Part shown: positions 19,190 through 29,749 of the stretch, one piece after another
How positions within the stretch are numbered: position 1 is the stretch's first letter
Layout: each line of letters starts with the position of its first letter
DNA from: Isoetes taiwanensis
Taxonomy: Eukaryota; Streptophyta; Lycopodiopsida; Isoetales; Isoetaceae
DNA length: 64,000 bases
NCBI GenBank assembly: GCA_021234155.1
Contig: JAJEKV010000299.1
Coordinates: 310,556-374,555, forward strand
Reading direction: 5' to 3'
The notes under the pieces: generated by a model
What the model was told of the DNA's origin: nothing
The model's input: the letters and a program-made list of their open reading frames with translations, nothing else
The model's database searches: none
Position numbers and translations under genes: made by a program

Positions 19190-21805
19190 TTGTTGTTACT
19201 ACCTGAACCTTTTTCAATGGACAAAAAAAATAGCATTAGCCCTAAATTTCTTCCTCTGCTTCATTCTTTCTCTGCTTTGGCGCCAGGAGACCGATCTACT
19301 CTTCTCTCTAAGTTAAGCTCCTTCCATAAAAATCCAAAAGATTTTATTCTCTTTGGCAACTTTGCTAATTCTGCAGATAACAGCCAGGGGATGGATCCTA
19401 AAACCTTCAAGACTCCAGTTTGGGATAACCTCACCAAGGATCCAGACATGTGGGGTCGGGTTCCCTTGCTTTATCCGGTCACACAAACTCCACTTCCATA
19501 TGGTGTTCCTAAACCTTCTGTCGAGATCCAAAATGATGATACCTATGATGCTGCACTGATGGAACTTCGACCTATTGAAGGGAGCAAGCAAAAACTTTAC
19601 CATGGTATTTCTCTTGATCTTCCCTCAGTCCATTCTAAGATATCTTCTTTAAAAGATAATGTTGTGCTTATCAAGGTTACTAAGTCTGGCATCCAATTGG
19701 ATAAGTTATGGTCCTATTTCCTTAACTTACATAAAGGTGTGCTCATCAATGCCATATACTGGTTAAATTTTCCTTATATAATGGTAGAGTGTGGAAATCA
19801 AAGAACAGCCAATTATCTTCTCAAGTTTGGCTCTCTAACCTTTGAATCCTACTACTTGGCTTTTATGAAATGGGACCCGAAATTAAGCTCTGAGAGAATG
19901 GGAAATCTTTGTGTGGCCTCTACAACCTTGCAGGGATTGAATCCCATCTACTGGAATGAAGAATGCTTTCAGCTTCTTTTTAATTCCATTGGGAATTACA
20001 TCTGCACTGATTACTCTCCATCCAGATCCCCTAGATCTTTCATTCAGCTTGACCTATATAAAAATATTCCCACTTCCATTCCTTTTCTTGATGCCTTTGG
20101 CCAAAGCTTCTACCTATATTTGAGATGGTCTGGCTTACCTCCTCAATGCCAAAATTGTCTAAAAAGACATTTCTGGTACATGGACTGCTCATTGGATGCA
20201 AGTTTGGAAAACAATGTGGAAACTCAGCAGGCAAACAAAAAGGGATGGCCTCTCAACTATGAAGATGCAGATAAAGATAAGGGGAGGCCTATCTCAGGAA
20301 ATTATGAAGATACAGTTAAACAGAAGGGATTACATATTTCAGAAAGGTCAGAGGTATCTACCATGACTAATACAGTGGTCAACCCAAGTCAAACTCACCA
20401 ATGGCACAAAGTCAATGGAAGTAAAAAAAGAATCAGAAACAATCAGCTCAAAAGACAAGGATCTGCAATTCACAAGAATGATATTATTGACAGGAGAGCC
20501 AATAATCCAAATATTAACCCTGCAACAGGTAATTGTTCGGGAATCAAGGTTCTCCAAAACTTTGAAAGACAAAGGGATAAAGGGAAGGCTCCAATGCAAT
20601 ACTCTGAGTCTGGCACAGAGAAACTTCACAACATGCTGAATCATGTGATTGCTGAATCTAATCAAAAGATTCAAAATATGCCTGAACACCAATGCCTTGT
20701 TAGTGGTAAGAGTGTTCCATTACTTAATCAAAGCCATGCTAGACAAAAGCCAGCCATTTTAAAAGGATTGAAGATTTGTGATCAAATCTTGGCAGACAAT
20801 TTTACAATTGCTGCTAAAGATGGCTCCAAAATAACATGTGCTTCACTGGAAAAAAATTTGCACAATGTTTCTGAGGGCCTGCCAAAAAATGCATCTCAAC
20901 CTGCTAAAGATCCTGCAGACTTCACACTACAAGGTTTGCATCCAACAAAAAAGCAAAATGATGCTGCCCAAGTGCCAACTCCAAGTCAAGATACTATTAT
21001 TGCTGCTCCTGATTTATCTGAAGATCCAAAAGGTAACTCAACTCAAACTGAACCTGAGGATAATTTGATTGACAGGATCGACTGCTCCAATAAATTCAAG
21101 GTACTTGCTAGTTTAAATGTTGATCAGAATTTAGATTTTTTATTGAGCAATAAAGCAACTGATCTCGGTCAGAAAGATTCCTCTCTGTCCCCTAAAGACA
21201 TCCAAAACCACCACTTGCCATCTCTTGATCCTTTAATTGATCTTGACAATCTGCCTTCTAATTTCACAATTACCACCTCTCCTATTTCAAAAGAAGTGAC
21301 AGATCAGTTGGCAGTTCTGCAAGATGGTCTTCAATTGAACTCCTCCGGTCAACACTCAATCAATGATTTAGAAACCTTGGACAAGTCTGCTGATGATGTG
21401 GAAATAGTAAAAGTAACTCCAGTTATGGTTAAAGATACAGTATCAGATCAAGACTGCTCGGACACAGGAAACATGGACCACTCTCAACAATGCTGCAAGG
21501 AGGATGCTACAGACAGGCAAGTACCTTTCTATTATAACTCAAAAGAATTGGATAACATAGTAGATTCTTTAAATTTGTTTGAGTTCATCCCTGGAGGATG
21601 CTCTGATGATGAATCAGGGAGTGAGAAAGAAAATTGGGGAAGAAAAAAAAGGCCACCTCCAAGTCTGAAATTTTATCTTCTATTCATAGAACTCCTGCAG
21701 GAAACAGAAGAAGTAAAAAGAACAAGAGAAACAGATAATTCTGTTTTCTTTTCTTCTCAGACTGGACTTTGTCTTTTAAATGAAGATAATTACATGGAAT
21801 GTTAG
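19190..21805 (+). CDS. LINE-A ORF1, DUF4283/zinc-knuckle-type RNA-binding protein
   Basis: 871 codons, intact. A likely true start is the internal Met at MDKKNSISPKFLP. Residues about 140-340 carry the nucleic-acid-binding region typical of plant L1 ORF1 (KDNVVLIKVTKSGIQLDKLW, YIMVECGNQRTANYLLKFG, then GLNPIYWNEECFQLLFNSIG, a block usually seen as P-xYW-xxxxxxxIxxxLG). It ends in a knuckle-like CQNCLKRHFWYMDC that is off-spacing (CX2CX3HX5C). The remaining 500 residues are Asp/Asn/Ser/Lys-rich, low complexity, with a local duplication NYEDADKDKGRPIS/NYEDTVKQKGLHIS. ORF1 proteins coat LINE RNA. It overlaps the ORF2 start by 26 bp in another frame. Confidence 0.8.
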   Translation: MLLLPEPFSMDKKNSISPKFLPLLHSFSALAPGDRSTLLSKLSSFHKNPKDFILFGNFANSADNSQGMDPKTFKTPVWDNLTKDPDMWGRVPLLYPVTQTPLPYGVPKPSVEIQNDDTYDAALMELRPIEGSKQKLYHGISLDLPSVHSKISSLKDNVVLIKVTKSGIQLDKLWSYFLNLHKGVLINAIYWLNFPYIMVECGNQRTANYLLKFGSLTFESYYLAFMKWDPKLSSERMGNLCVASTTLQGLNPIYWNEECFQLLFNSIGNYICTDYSPSRSPRSFIQLDLYKNIPTSIPFLDAFGQSFYLYLRWSGLPPQCQNCLKRHFWYMDCSLDASLENNVETQQANKKGWPLNYEDADKDKGRPISGNYEDTVKQKGLHISERSEVSTMTNTVVNPSQTHQWHKVNGSKKRIRNNQLKRQGSAIHKNDIIDRRANNPNINPATGNCSGIKVLQNFERQRDKGKAPMQYSESGTEKLHNMLNHVIAESNQKIQNMPEHQCLVSGKSVPLLNQSHARQKPAILKGLKICDQILADNFTIAAKDGSKITCASLEKNLHNVSEGLPKNASQPAKDPADFTLQGLHPTKKQNDAAQVPTPSQDTIIAAPDLSEDPKGNSTQTEPEDNLIDRIDCSNKFKVLASLNVDQNLDFLLSNKATDLGQKDSSLSPKDIQNHHLPSLDPLIDLDNLPSNFTITTSPISKEVTDQLAVLQDGLQLNSSGQHSINDLETLDKSADDVEIVKVTPVMVKDTVSDQDCSDTGNMDHSQQCCKEDATDRQVPFYYNSKELDNIVDSLNLFEFIPGGCSDDESGSEKENWGRKKRPPPSLKFYLLFIELLQETEEVKRTRETDNSVFFSSQTGLCLLNEDNYMEC

Positions 21806-22560
21806 AGGGATCAAAGGGCCAATTAAGAGAAGAAGAATTATTTCTCAGCTCAGAGTTTATAAGCCTGATATAATCCTCCTTCAGGAAACCAAGTTGCCAA
21901 AATTTGAAAGCTCTAATCTCTCTGATTGGATCCACCCTGGTTCATCTTCCATCTGGATTGAGGCCTCAGGGACCAGTGGGGGATTAGCTATAATTTGGAA
22001 GTCTTTGAACCATGTATCTTTCCATAACAGTCCTACTAGGTGTTGGCAGGCAGTCATTTTTACAATTAATAACTCCAATTTTGAAGTCATTAATATCTAT
22101 GCTCCAACTTGTCCAAAACAAAGGGAAGCCATATGGCCTGACATCAACTCTTGGATTTCTTCTCAACCTTTGATGAATTGGGTTGTCTCTGGAGATTTTA
22201 ATAATACTCCAAATTGGGACATGAAATTAGGCAACAAAATCAATATGTCCACTCTAGAGAGGCTCAATTGGGATAACTTTATCTCTGATAGCAGTCTGAT
22301 ATATGTTCCATCCTCTACTGCAAGTTACACTTGGTCAAACAAGCAGAAAGATATTCCAAAAGAGTTTTTTGTGCCCTAGATAGATTCTATGTTTCCAACA
22401 CCATTGACTCCTTTTGGGATAATTGCTTTGTGACTAAAGCCATCTCTATATCAAACCACAGTTTCTCCACTCTAATCATTTGCTGAATCTTCCCAGAGAT
22501 GGGAATATCCCTTTCAAACTTAATTGCTCCCTTCTTCTCAATGAGCAATTCTGACTGGAT
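21780..22560 (+). pseudogene. LINE-A ORF2 endonuclease domain
   Basis: Begins MKIITWNVRGIKGPIKRRRI, the classic start of the apurinic-type endonuclease. IILLQETK gives the catalytic Glu, SGDFNNTP the Asp-Asn pair. The frame closes at 22,379 and continues in another frame as ALDRFYVSN and ISISNHSFS, where the expected SDH triad is SNH, so the catalytic Asp is lost. Another stop follows near 22,482. The domain nicks target DNA to prime reverse transcription. Confidence 0.85.
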
Positions 22561-22581
22561 TTCAGAGACTTCTATCAGAGA

Positions 22582-24240
22582 TTGCAAAATTGCCACAGTC
22601 AGTCCATGAAAAACTTTTATTCCAAGGTCAAACAAATTAAGTCTTGGATAAACGAATGGTCTCACTCTAATTTTAAGGAGAAATCTCGACAAAAAGAGAG
22701 CTTATTTGCTAAAATGAGAGACCTTAGATCTTGTATGCAGAATGATCCTTATAATGTTGATCTCCACATTGGGGAGGAGATTTTGGAGAATCAAATCAAA
22801 TCCATAGAAGAGGCTGAAGCCAAGAGCTATACCATTAAATGTAAAATTAAGTACAACAAGGAAATGGATCTTGGAAGCTCCAAGTTTTTCTATAGGGCTG
22901 CCAAAAATAGAATTCTCAATAATTCTATTATGCAAGTGCAAGCTGAAAATGGCACCACCATTGATAACCCTCCTGGGATTAAGAATTTCTTTCATGATCA
23001 ATATGCTTCTCTTTTCAATGACAAGATCAATAGCCCTGATATCACCACAAAAAGCATGAAATTCAACTCTTTGATTGATCACATTATCCCAACTAGTCAA
23101 AATATTATGGAGGAGTCTGTTGCTGCTCTCCCCTCAGAGAATGAAATTCATAATGTCCTGTTTAGTTTCAGCAAAGGCAAATCTCCAGGTCCAGATGGTT
23201 TGCCCCCAGAGTTCTTCATGCACTTTTGGGATGTCCTAAAGGATGACATTGTCAATATGGTTCACGGGTTTTGGAAAGCTGATCATTTGCACTCTTCCAT
23301 CTCTGCAGGGTTTATTACACTCATTCCTAAAATTGATAAGCCTGTATCCTTTTCTGATTGGAGGCCTATTTCCTTGACCAACTCTACCTATAAATTATGT
23401 GCCAAGATTATAGCCAATAGAGTCAAGACTTTTCTTCAGAATCATATTGACATTAAGCAATCTGCTTTCTTGCCTAATAGATTCATTCTGGACAATTACA
23501 TTGTAGCAATGGAGGGGTTGCATTGGAATAAGGTCTCCTCCCAGAGTTGTGTTCTTCTTAAGCTTGACTTTAAAAGAGCTTTTGACTCGGTCAATTGGAA
23601 TCTCCTTGAGTTAGCTCTGAAGAAAATTGGTTTCAACAGCAAAATTATCTCTTTAATCTTTGGACTCAATTCTATGGCTAACTCCTCTGTTCTCATTAAT
23701 GGCTCTCCATCTAAATTCTTCAAGCTCTCCAAGGGAGTTAGACAAGGCTGCCCCTTAGCTCCTTACCTTTTCCTAGTGGCTGCTGAAATGCTTACCAGGG
23801 CAATTGATTTTCATCAAGAATGTGGAAACATCAAAGGCCTTGATCTTCCAGACAACAAAGGTAGCTTGATTATTTCTCAATATGCAGATGATACATTTGC
23901 ATTTCTTGATTCTAGCACTGATAACATTGCAAAATTCCTTAGCATTGTTGATTTGTTCTCTGCTGCCTCTGGGATATACCTGAACCTCAATAAAAGCATC
24001 ATTATTGGAGACACTGCTCAGAATTCCATTTGTGATATCAGAGTCATGCATACTATGCAAGCAACTAAACTTCTTGGGATGCCTCTGTCTTTAAATTCCA
24101 ACATCAAAGGTTTGTGGGATCCTATTCTGCAGAGAATTAGGAAAAAATTGAATATCTTTAGAAATTCCTTGTCTCTAGCTGGAAGAACCTTAATTGCTAA
24201 TTCTGTTTTGGCTGCATCCACATCTACTCCTCGGCTCTAA
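22582..24240 (+). CDS. LINE-A ORF2 reverse transcriptase segment, open 552 codons
   Basis: A long open frame with all main RT blocks: GKSPGPDGLPPEFF, SAGFITLIPKIDKP, WRPISLTNSTYKLCAKIIANR, SAFLPNRFILDN, LLKLDFKRAFDSVNW (first catalytic Asp), SKGVRQGCPLAPYLF and the active site SQYADDTFAFLDS, then LNLNKS and LLGMPLSLN. The coiled region at its start (residues 1-90) links endonuclease and RT. The frame stops at 24,240 in the thumb and continues shifted at 24,252. RT makes cDNA at the nicked target. Confidence 0.9.
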   Translation: MQNCHSQSMKNFYSKVKQIKSWINEWSHSNFKEKSRQKESLFAKMRDLRSCMQNDPYNVDLHIGEEILENQIKSIEEAEAKSYTIKCKIKYNKEMDLGSSKFFYRAAKNRILNNSIMQVQAENGTTIDNPPGIKNFFHDQYASLFNDKINSPDITTKSMKFNSLIDHIIPTSQNIMEESVAALPSENEIHNVLFSFSKGKSPGPDGLPPEFFMHFWDVLKDDIVNMVHGFWKADHLHSSISAGFITLIPKIDKPVSFSDWRPISLTNSTYKLCAKIIANRVKTFLQNHIDIKQSAFLPNRFILDNYIVAMEGLHWNKVSSQSCVLLKLDFKRAFDSVNWNLLELALKKIGFNSKIISLIFGLNSMANSSVLINGSPSKFFKLSKGVRQGCPLAPYLFLVAAEMLTRAIDFHQECGNIKGLDLPDNKGSLIISQYADDTFAFLDSSTDNIAKFLSIVDLFSAASGIYLNLNKSIIIGDTAQNSICDIRVMHTMQATKLLGMPLSLNSNIKGLWDPILQRIRKKLNIFRNSLSLAGRTLIANSVLAASTSTPRL

Positions 24241-25607
24241 TAGCTCCCAAATTGATTTACAATGAGCTTGAAAAGACTATTAGAAATTTTATCTGGAATG
24301 GTAAACACTCTGTTAATTGGGATTCAGTCACTCGACCTAAAATTCATGGTGGCTTAGGCTGCAAAAATCTGTATCTTCAAGCTTGTGCTTTGGCAGGGAA
24401 GTTCTTTTGGAGAACCTTATCAGGGAATAATTCTATGGCTTCTATCTTCATTAGGCACTAGATCTCCTGCTCATATCCTGAAGGGCACCCTTCTATCAAG
24501 CATTCTCTTCCTGAGTCTGCTTTCTGCATTCTCCACCCTGGTATCAATACTTCTCCTCTTATGCATAATATGTTCAAGGCCTGGAACTTGGTTCAGAGTT
24601 GCTTTGATGAGCCAGATCTGCAGGATCTCCATATGCAATTCTCTTTTTTTTGGTCTGCTGGATTCAAAGACACAAACAATAATATTCTGGCTTTGAAGCA
24701 TCCTAAAACTTACAAGAAATGGAGCAACCTTGGTATCTCTAAAATCAAGGATTTATTTGTAAATGGTCATCTCACCTCTTGGACTAATTTTAGAAGATCA
24801 ATCCATGGGACTTCTAGTGATAAAGCTATCTTCTTTCATTTCTAGAATATTCTTGCTAGGTGTACCAATCTGGCTGACCATGTTAGTGGCATTATTTGGA
24901 GAATTAATGGGATTAACAGTTACAAAGTTAGCAGGGTATATGCCAGACTTAATCTCAAGAACAATCCTGTCAAAGCAAGAGTCAAGTGGTCAATATCTGA
25001 AGATGACTGCATAAAGTTATTCAAGAACACTTGAAATTCATATTGCCCCCCAAAGGTCAACTACTTTATCTGGCTGATTGCCCAAAGGAGTCTACCAAAT
25101 CTTGTCTCCCTAGCTAAGAGAAACACGACCATAATGCCTACTTGTCAATCAAATTGCTCTGAAAATGAATCTATGGATCACATCTTTCAGTGCCCTAAGC
25201 TTTCTAGTTTCTGGAATTGGTTCTATGTAAAATTTGGCAATTTCTTCTATGCTAATCTCCAGGGCAATCTGCTTAACTGTATCCAAAGTAATGATGCTTT
25301 TAAAAACACTATTATGTTTACTGCACTTTGGAATATCTGGAAATCTAGAAATAGGATTGTGCATGGTCATAAAAAATTCTCTACTTTCTGGATCAAAATG
25401 TCATTTCAACTAGATCTGGAAGCTTATGGTACTGCTCATAAGTGTAAATTTGCAGACTCCTATGACAGAAATTGGGATCACATTGGTAAATTTATTGGTG
25501 GTTATAACATTTTTGTTTCTCATCGTCAAGTTGTCAATTCTAATGCACCCTTCTCTGATTTGTTTGATAGAATATCTGGATTTCCTCAAAGGGGAGGGCA
25601 GGACTAA
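24241..25607 (+). pseudogene. LINE-A ORF2 C-terminal region with zf-RVT finger
   Basis: Pieces in changing frames: IYNELEKTIRNFIWNGKHSV and GGLGCKNLYLQACALAGKFF (24,252-24,461), FKAWNLVQSCFDEPDLQDLH (24,561-24,845), KVNYFIWLIAQRSLPNLVSL near 25,050, and the open 25,134-25,607 with CQSNCSENESMDHIFQCPKL (zinc-binding) and TALWNIWKSRNRIVHGHK. These match the usual tail of plant L1 ORF2. About four frame changes are needed. Confidence 0.8.
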
Positions 25608-25609
25608 AT

Positions 25610-26440
25610 TCGATACCATGCTGAGTTACCATGAAGCCAGCTTATACTGCAATAATACTGGAGTTGCAAACTTAAGGCCTTTAGGGCCAAATGCATCTCG
25701 GGATGACATTAAATTATATGAGGTCAGAAGCAACAGCAATGAAAGATCATGGGCTAAAATTTACTGCAGAGAGGTGATACAGATGTATTGTCTATTCAAC
25801 TTTCTTTTCATGTACCATTTCTCCTTGACAGAAAGGCAGCTTGCAAGATACAGGGAGTTGTATTATTCACATAAAATGCTAGCTGATCTATATGGTACAC
25901 TGCTGCTTCTCATGGGAAAAGAAGATATTCACTCTCTCCTCATGGAGAATGGATCAGAGTTCAATAGCTACAAAAGGCTTCTATTGGGTATATAATTCCA
26001 TTTTTGACTAGATCACTAGCCAAGCCTCCTCTTCCGCCTAGTCTTTCATCCTTCACTCCATCTATACGACTTCACATTTCACCACTCTATCTGAACTTGT
26101 GTCAGCTGCTTATGCTCAATAATTTGTCTTTTTCTTGCTAACATTTTTGCTACTGCACTTGGATGTTAATCTTATGATGCAGGTTATTTTCATGGAAATC
26201 AGAGGTCTTCACAATTACAGCTCCATCTCAAGGGGGCAAAGCAGTCCTCTTGGCATACTTCATACTTTTGTGATTGAATTATCTGAACTTTTTGATACTT
26301 ATTACTGTTGTTAACTTTTTGTAATCTCGTATACCTACTAGAGGTTAAGTATATTTTGGCTGAAACTAATGGGGAAGTTCACACTCCCATTAGTAGGACA
26401 ATTGTATGGCTTTAATTAATTAATGGAAAAAACATCTCTT
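25610..26440 (+). pseudogene. Extra coding-like segment between LINE-A ORF2 and its poly(A)
   Basis: After ORF2 ends, a different frame reads SYHEASLYCNNTGVANLRPL, RDDIKLYEVRSNSNERSWAK, EVIQMYCLFNFLFMYHFSL and TERQLARYRELYYSHKMLAD, closing at 25,995. A G/GTATAT donor-like site overlaps the end and an atgatgcag acceptor-like site lies near 26,183. LINE-B has only about 100 bp between ORF2 stop and tail, so this looks like added, probably host-derived sequence. Family not recognised. It could be 3' transduction from an earlier locus or a later insertion. Confidence 0.45.
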
Positions 26441-26460
26441 ACTCTCAAAAAAAAAAAAAA

Positions 26461-27280
26461 TTTCTTACTCTTGATTAATAATCTTTGTTTCAGCCTTCTA
26501 ACTTTTTTTGCCATGTGCATAGAAATGTTATTGGAAATATTAACATAGAAATAAACTGATGCACAACAATTGAAAGTTGATCTAGTCTTTCTTTTTGTTT
26601 CTTACAGAAAATGGCAGAGGTAACTATTCTATTAAATATTCTTTAACGTCATGCTCACCCTTTTTTACTCGTTTGGTACATGCATGGTGAATGAGTGAGC
26701 AGACTTCATAACATACTACTGTTTTTTGTCAAAATGTCTTAAAAAGCTTGAGTATTAATTCTGAAGAAATCTTTAGGGTTCATGTATTTTGTTATATGTT
26801 AACAAGATTGCGTACTAAATGGGAGCAAATCATCGAAACGGGAGCAAAAGGAATATTCCTTAAAGATTCCCTTATTTTTTACAAAAAGGAGATAAAATTG
26901 AGGTAAAAAAAGGGTGCATAAAATTGTATTTTGACCCCCCCGTAATGACTAATTTTTTTATGCAACGAGAGAATTGGCTTTGTGAAAATGACTGTTTTTC
27001 ATGCAACTAGAATTTTTCTGAAGTATGTTTTTAGAGAGAACCTCTAATTTAAAAGAATACAACATTTAACAAAAGATTGAAGTGAAGTCTGTAACTTAAA
27101 AATTTGAAGATAAAATCTTCATAATTCACATTCAAAATTTACAGTCTTTTCCTAAGACCAGTTACGTGCAAAGGTGTGAGGAGTGATGAGGGAGGGATCT
27201 AGCACATCATCATATTCATTTATGCCATCCTCATCACCTTCACTTCTTTCACTATCACCTGAGGAAGTGTTTGAGTTATC
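26461..27280. other. AT-rich spacer, no gene seen
   Basis: Low GC sequence with no ORF of note. A pyrimidine tract and gtttcttacagaaaatggcag near 26,600 resembles a splice acceptor, but no exon follows convincingly. Confidence 0.4.
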
Positions 27281-27880
27281 TACCTTAGCTTTTCCTTCCA
27301 CGCTGCTGGCCTTTGGTAACCGCACACTGGGCTTTGCTTGGTCGCCTCGGTGGAGTGCGTGAAGGGTGGCGCTGGAGGTGCAATGATGGGTGGCGCCGAG
27401 GGAGTGGCCTTTGGCACCTCCTCGATTTCCTTTTCTTTGGCCCGGTTTCTTGAACGCGCTTTCCCTCGCTACCTGGGTGATTGGAGTTCGGGCCTATTGG
27501 ATCGCGCCCGGTTTTCAACCCGGTGCCCTCGGAACCACCGCCTTCTTCGGGTGCTTCCGCCTGTGGGTTTAGGGACTTGACACATTCCGGTGGCGCTCTT
27601 ATGGTCTAGTGGTTTGATGTCCGGTATGCCTGATTGGGTGACACGGGGATCTTTGCACCGGCATCTATTTGCTACGGTTTTATCGAGAAGATGGAGATTT
27701 AGCGCGGCGTAAGCTTCCACTGGCCCCTCAAACACCGTGAAGAGGTTACGGTTCGGAGGCGTTTGGTGAAGTTTTGTTTGTTGGAGGTATGTTTGTTGCT
27801 TCTTGCAATAGCATGGATTTTTGGATATGTAGTCATCCTGGCAACAGTTTTTTCCCATGTGGTTTTTAATTTGGGCCATG
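27281..27880 (-). pseudogene. GC-rich coding-like remnant, unknown family
   Basis: Base composition jumps sharply from the AT-rich spacer. Minus-strand frames read FTVFEGPVEAYAALNLHLLD and PDIKPLDHKSATGMCQVPKP, followed in a second frame by a very basic Arg/Pro/His-rich stretch (27,518-27,285). The composition resembles the GC-rich accessory ORFs of the gypsy element, but I could not match residues. The right edge meets the LINE-tail block at about 27,890. Confidence 0.35.
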
Positions 27881-27884
27881 GTGA

Positions 27885-28010
27885 TTATACTTTATTTTGT
27901 AAGGGCTTCGGCCCATGTTCTGGTTAGGGACTTCGGTCCCGTCTTGTACTTGTGTCCCATAACCCGATTGGGTTCCGCGGACGTTAAAAATTTTTCCTTC
28001 CTTCCTCCTC
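27885..28010 (+). repeat. LINE tail fragment with (TTCC)n end
   Basis: Plus-strand 3' end: gcttcggcccatgttctgg, cttgtgtcccataacccg and gcggacgttaaaaa, then ttccttccttcc at about 27,995. The same blocks occur reversed at 39,417-39,650, where the tail is (GGAA)n on the left. Confidence 0.65.
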
Positions 28011-28430
28011 TTCACTATCAGCAGATGGTGAAGTATTGCCACCACCACTCTCTGATTGCTTCCATTCGCACAGGTGCACACCACCTCCGCATTGAGACAG
28101 GGAGATGGATTCGGGAGCCACGTGAGGACAGAGTCTGTCAATGCCGCCATCAGGCGCCATTGAGGGATGAAAGTCACGCCCTCAGGGCATGTCCGGCAGA
28201 CTGAGCATATATCCTCGGTATGCTCGGTTAGTTGTGCCCCAAAGAAGGCCTTCCATGAGCTCGAAAGCACGGCCTCTAAAGGCTTGTTGGGATCGTACCT
28301 CCGGGAGGTAATGGATCACTGTGGACTTCAGTTATGCCCCTTGTCCCGACATTAACCTCAGTATTTGTGATTATGTATATGCGTGGCGGTATCAACATCC
28401 TTTATTGCTACTAAGGTTTTCCCGAAAACC
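28011..28430 (-). pseudogene. Coding-like remnant with Cys cluster, unknown
   Basis: The minus frame reads LSSSWKAFFGAQLTEHTEDI and CSVCRTCPEGVTFIPQWRL, with a CxxCxxC cluster, then TDSVLTWLPNPSPC. It looks protein-like but too short to assign. It lies between two LINE-tail blocks and may be part of a transposable element. Confidence 0.3.
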
Positions 28431-28439
28431 CTTGGTGGG

Positions 28440-28556
28440 AATTTTTAATCACGGTAGTATACGCCTCGCACTCTCTCTTTGTACTTGGGTCCCATAGGCC
28501 AGTTGGTCTCCGTGGACGATAAAATCATATTCTATTCTATTCTATTCTATTCTTCT
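28440..28556 (+). repeat. LINE tail fragment with (ATTCT)n end
   Basis: Reads cttgggtcccataggccagt, then tctccgtggacgataaaatc and (attct)5 at about 28,532-28,553. Same 3' end family as the blocks at 43,178 and 45,421 in opposite orientation. Its repeat end runs directly into the Glu-rich end of the neighbouring minus-strand ORF. Confidence 0.75.
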
Positions 28557-29500
28557 TCATCCTCTTCCTCGTAATTACAAGCCTTTTTAAGCAAATTGAT
28601 CGTCTTCTGGCATAGACGATTGTCAGATTTCAATTTGAAATCATAGCACAATATTGTCACGTCACTTAGGTTCAGCTCATCTCTACAACCCACTTTTTTG
28701 GACTTTCTCCCCTTTCCTTGAGTTCTAATTTCTAACTCATACCTACCTTCAAAAGCATTTTCTGAACGTGTCGCAAGCAATGAATCTTGAGTTTAGTTAC
28801 TAAGCCTTCCTCCTTGACTCTGTCAAGTACTTTTGCCATCCAAAAAGGTCGACCTTTGTCATTCTCCTCAATTGGAAGAGCAATCAGCATACCTTTGGCA
28901 ATTTTTGTGATATTACCTTGAGGCTCATTCCTGCGTCTTAGTCCGAGGTACATGACTCGGTCCTCAGCTTCCTCTACTGCAGATGCCATTGCAGCATTGC
29001 TAGGACCTGCCTGGTTCTGGGGTTGATGGAAGGTGTTAGGCCATTGAAACGGTTCTTGCAACTGTCTTAAATCTAGGTTTTGTAAAACAATTTTTTGCTC
29101 AAGAAAGAAATTTCTCCACCACATCTGGTCTTCTTCTAAGAAGTACTTCAAGCCTGAGGAAATTCCATTTTTAATGGCTTTTAGGGATGTCATTGGAGTA
29201 CTTTTCTTCTGTTTGGACTCCTTAGAATTTTTGAAAGGAAGTTGCTCAGCACGTTCTATGAAACAAAGCGTCTGGAACAGATTTAAGAAAGCGCAATCCC
29301 TCTAGTGGACTCCAGTCCTTAGTTGTGGTGTACTTCTTCCCCTGTAAGAAGCTTTGTCCATCCTTCAAGTAGAACTTGATGTGATGTTGAAAGCTAAGAT
29401 CATTCAACTTGTTTACAACTTCTTTTCTGTCTGAACATTGAGAGAAAACAAACTCTTTGAAATCAGCAGTCTCTTTGAGAAGTTTAACCACTTGAATCAA
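28547..29500 (-). pseudogene. Unidentified protein, about 310 residues, one frameshift or more
   Basis: Minus-strand segments: 29,500-29,246 (FVFSQCSDRKEVVNKLNDLS, HHIKFYLKDGQSFLQGKKYT, DWSPLEGLRFLKSVPD), then after a frame change 29,193-28,732 (GISSGLKYFLEEDQMWWRNF, IAKGMLIALPIEENDKGRPF, WMAKVLDRVKEEG) and 28,780-28,547 (FEGRYELEIRTQG, ELNLSDVTILCYDFKLKSDN). The block with GRPFWMAKVLD resembles a small beta-barrel of chromatin or transposon proteins, but I cannot name it. The end is Glu-rich because the LINE-tail microsatellite supplies the codons. Host gene remnant or DNA-transposon protein are both possible. Confidence 0.45.
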
Positions 29501-29746
29501 GAGTTAGGCGCCAAATCTTCATCTGATTTTGCCAGGATGACATCCTCAGAGATACAGCCTCCATTTACAAGCTCTCTGGAAGATGAAGCTACTTTTGCAG
29601 AGCTTAAAGAAGTAGCTCTAGCTACTATTCCTGAAGAAACTGTAGACACAAACAAAGATGAAACACTGGCAAAGGAGCAAACTGCAAAGAAGAACCAACC
29701 TGAGACAAGCAAAAAACATGAGGAGGATTATGATTTGGACCTCTGA
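29466..29746 (+). CDS. Possible terminal exon, acidic C terminus
   Basis: An acceptor-like cttt-gaaatcagcag precedes an open plus frame SLFEKFNHLNQELGAKSSSD, then FTSSLEDEATFAELKEVALA, KDETLAKEQTAKKNQPETSK and an acidic end EEDYDLDL with a stop at 29,744. The amino-acid use is that of a soluble acidic tail. It overlaps the minus-strand remnant above, so only one of them can be the coding strand in the overlap (29,466-29,500). No family recognised. Confidence 0.35.
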
Positions 29747-29749
29747 CTT

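Larger units (their letters stand above)
18660..26460 (+). mobile_element. LINE-A: L1-type LINE with upstream ORF, ORF1, ORF2 and poly(A)
   Basis: A single plus-strand order of small upstream ORF, 871-residue ORF1, endonuclease/RT ORF2 and zf-RVT end is followed by a 14-A tail at 26,447-26,460. ORF2 is broken by a few frameshifts and the endonuclease motif SDH reads SNH, so it is inactive, but the RT core is long and open. The bases before the tail (actcccat, then tcttactctc) resemble those before the LINE-B tail, supporting a common family. The segment 25,610-26,330 has no LINE-B counterpart. The 5' edge is approximate. Confidence 0.85.
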
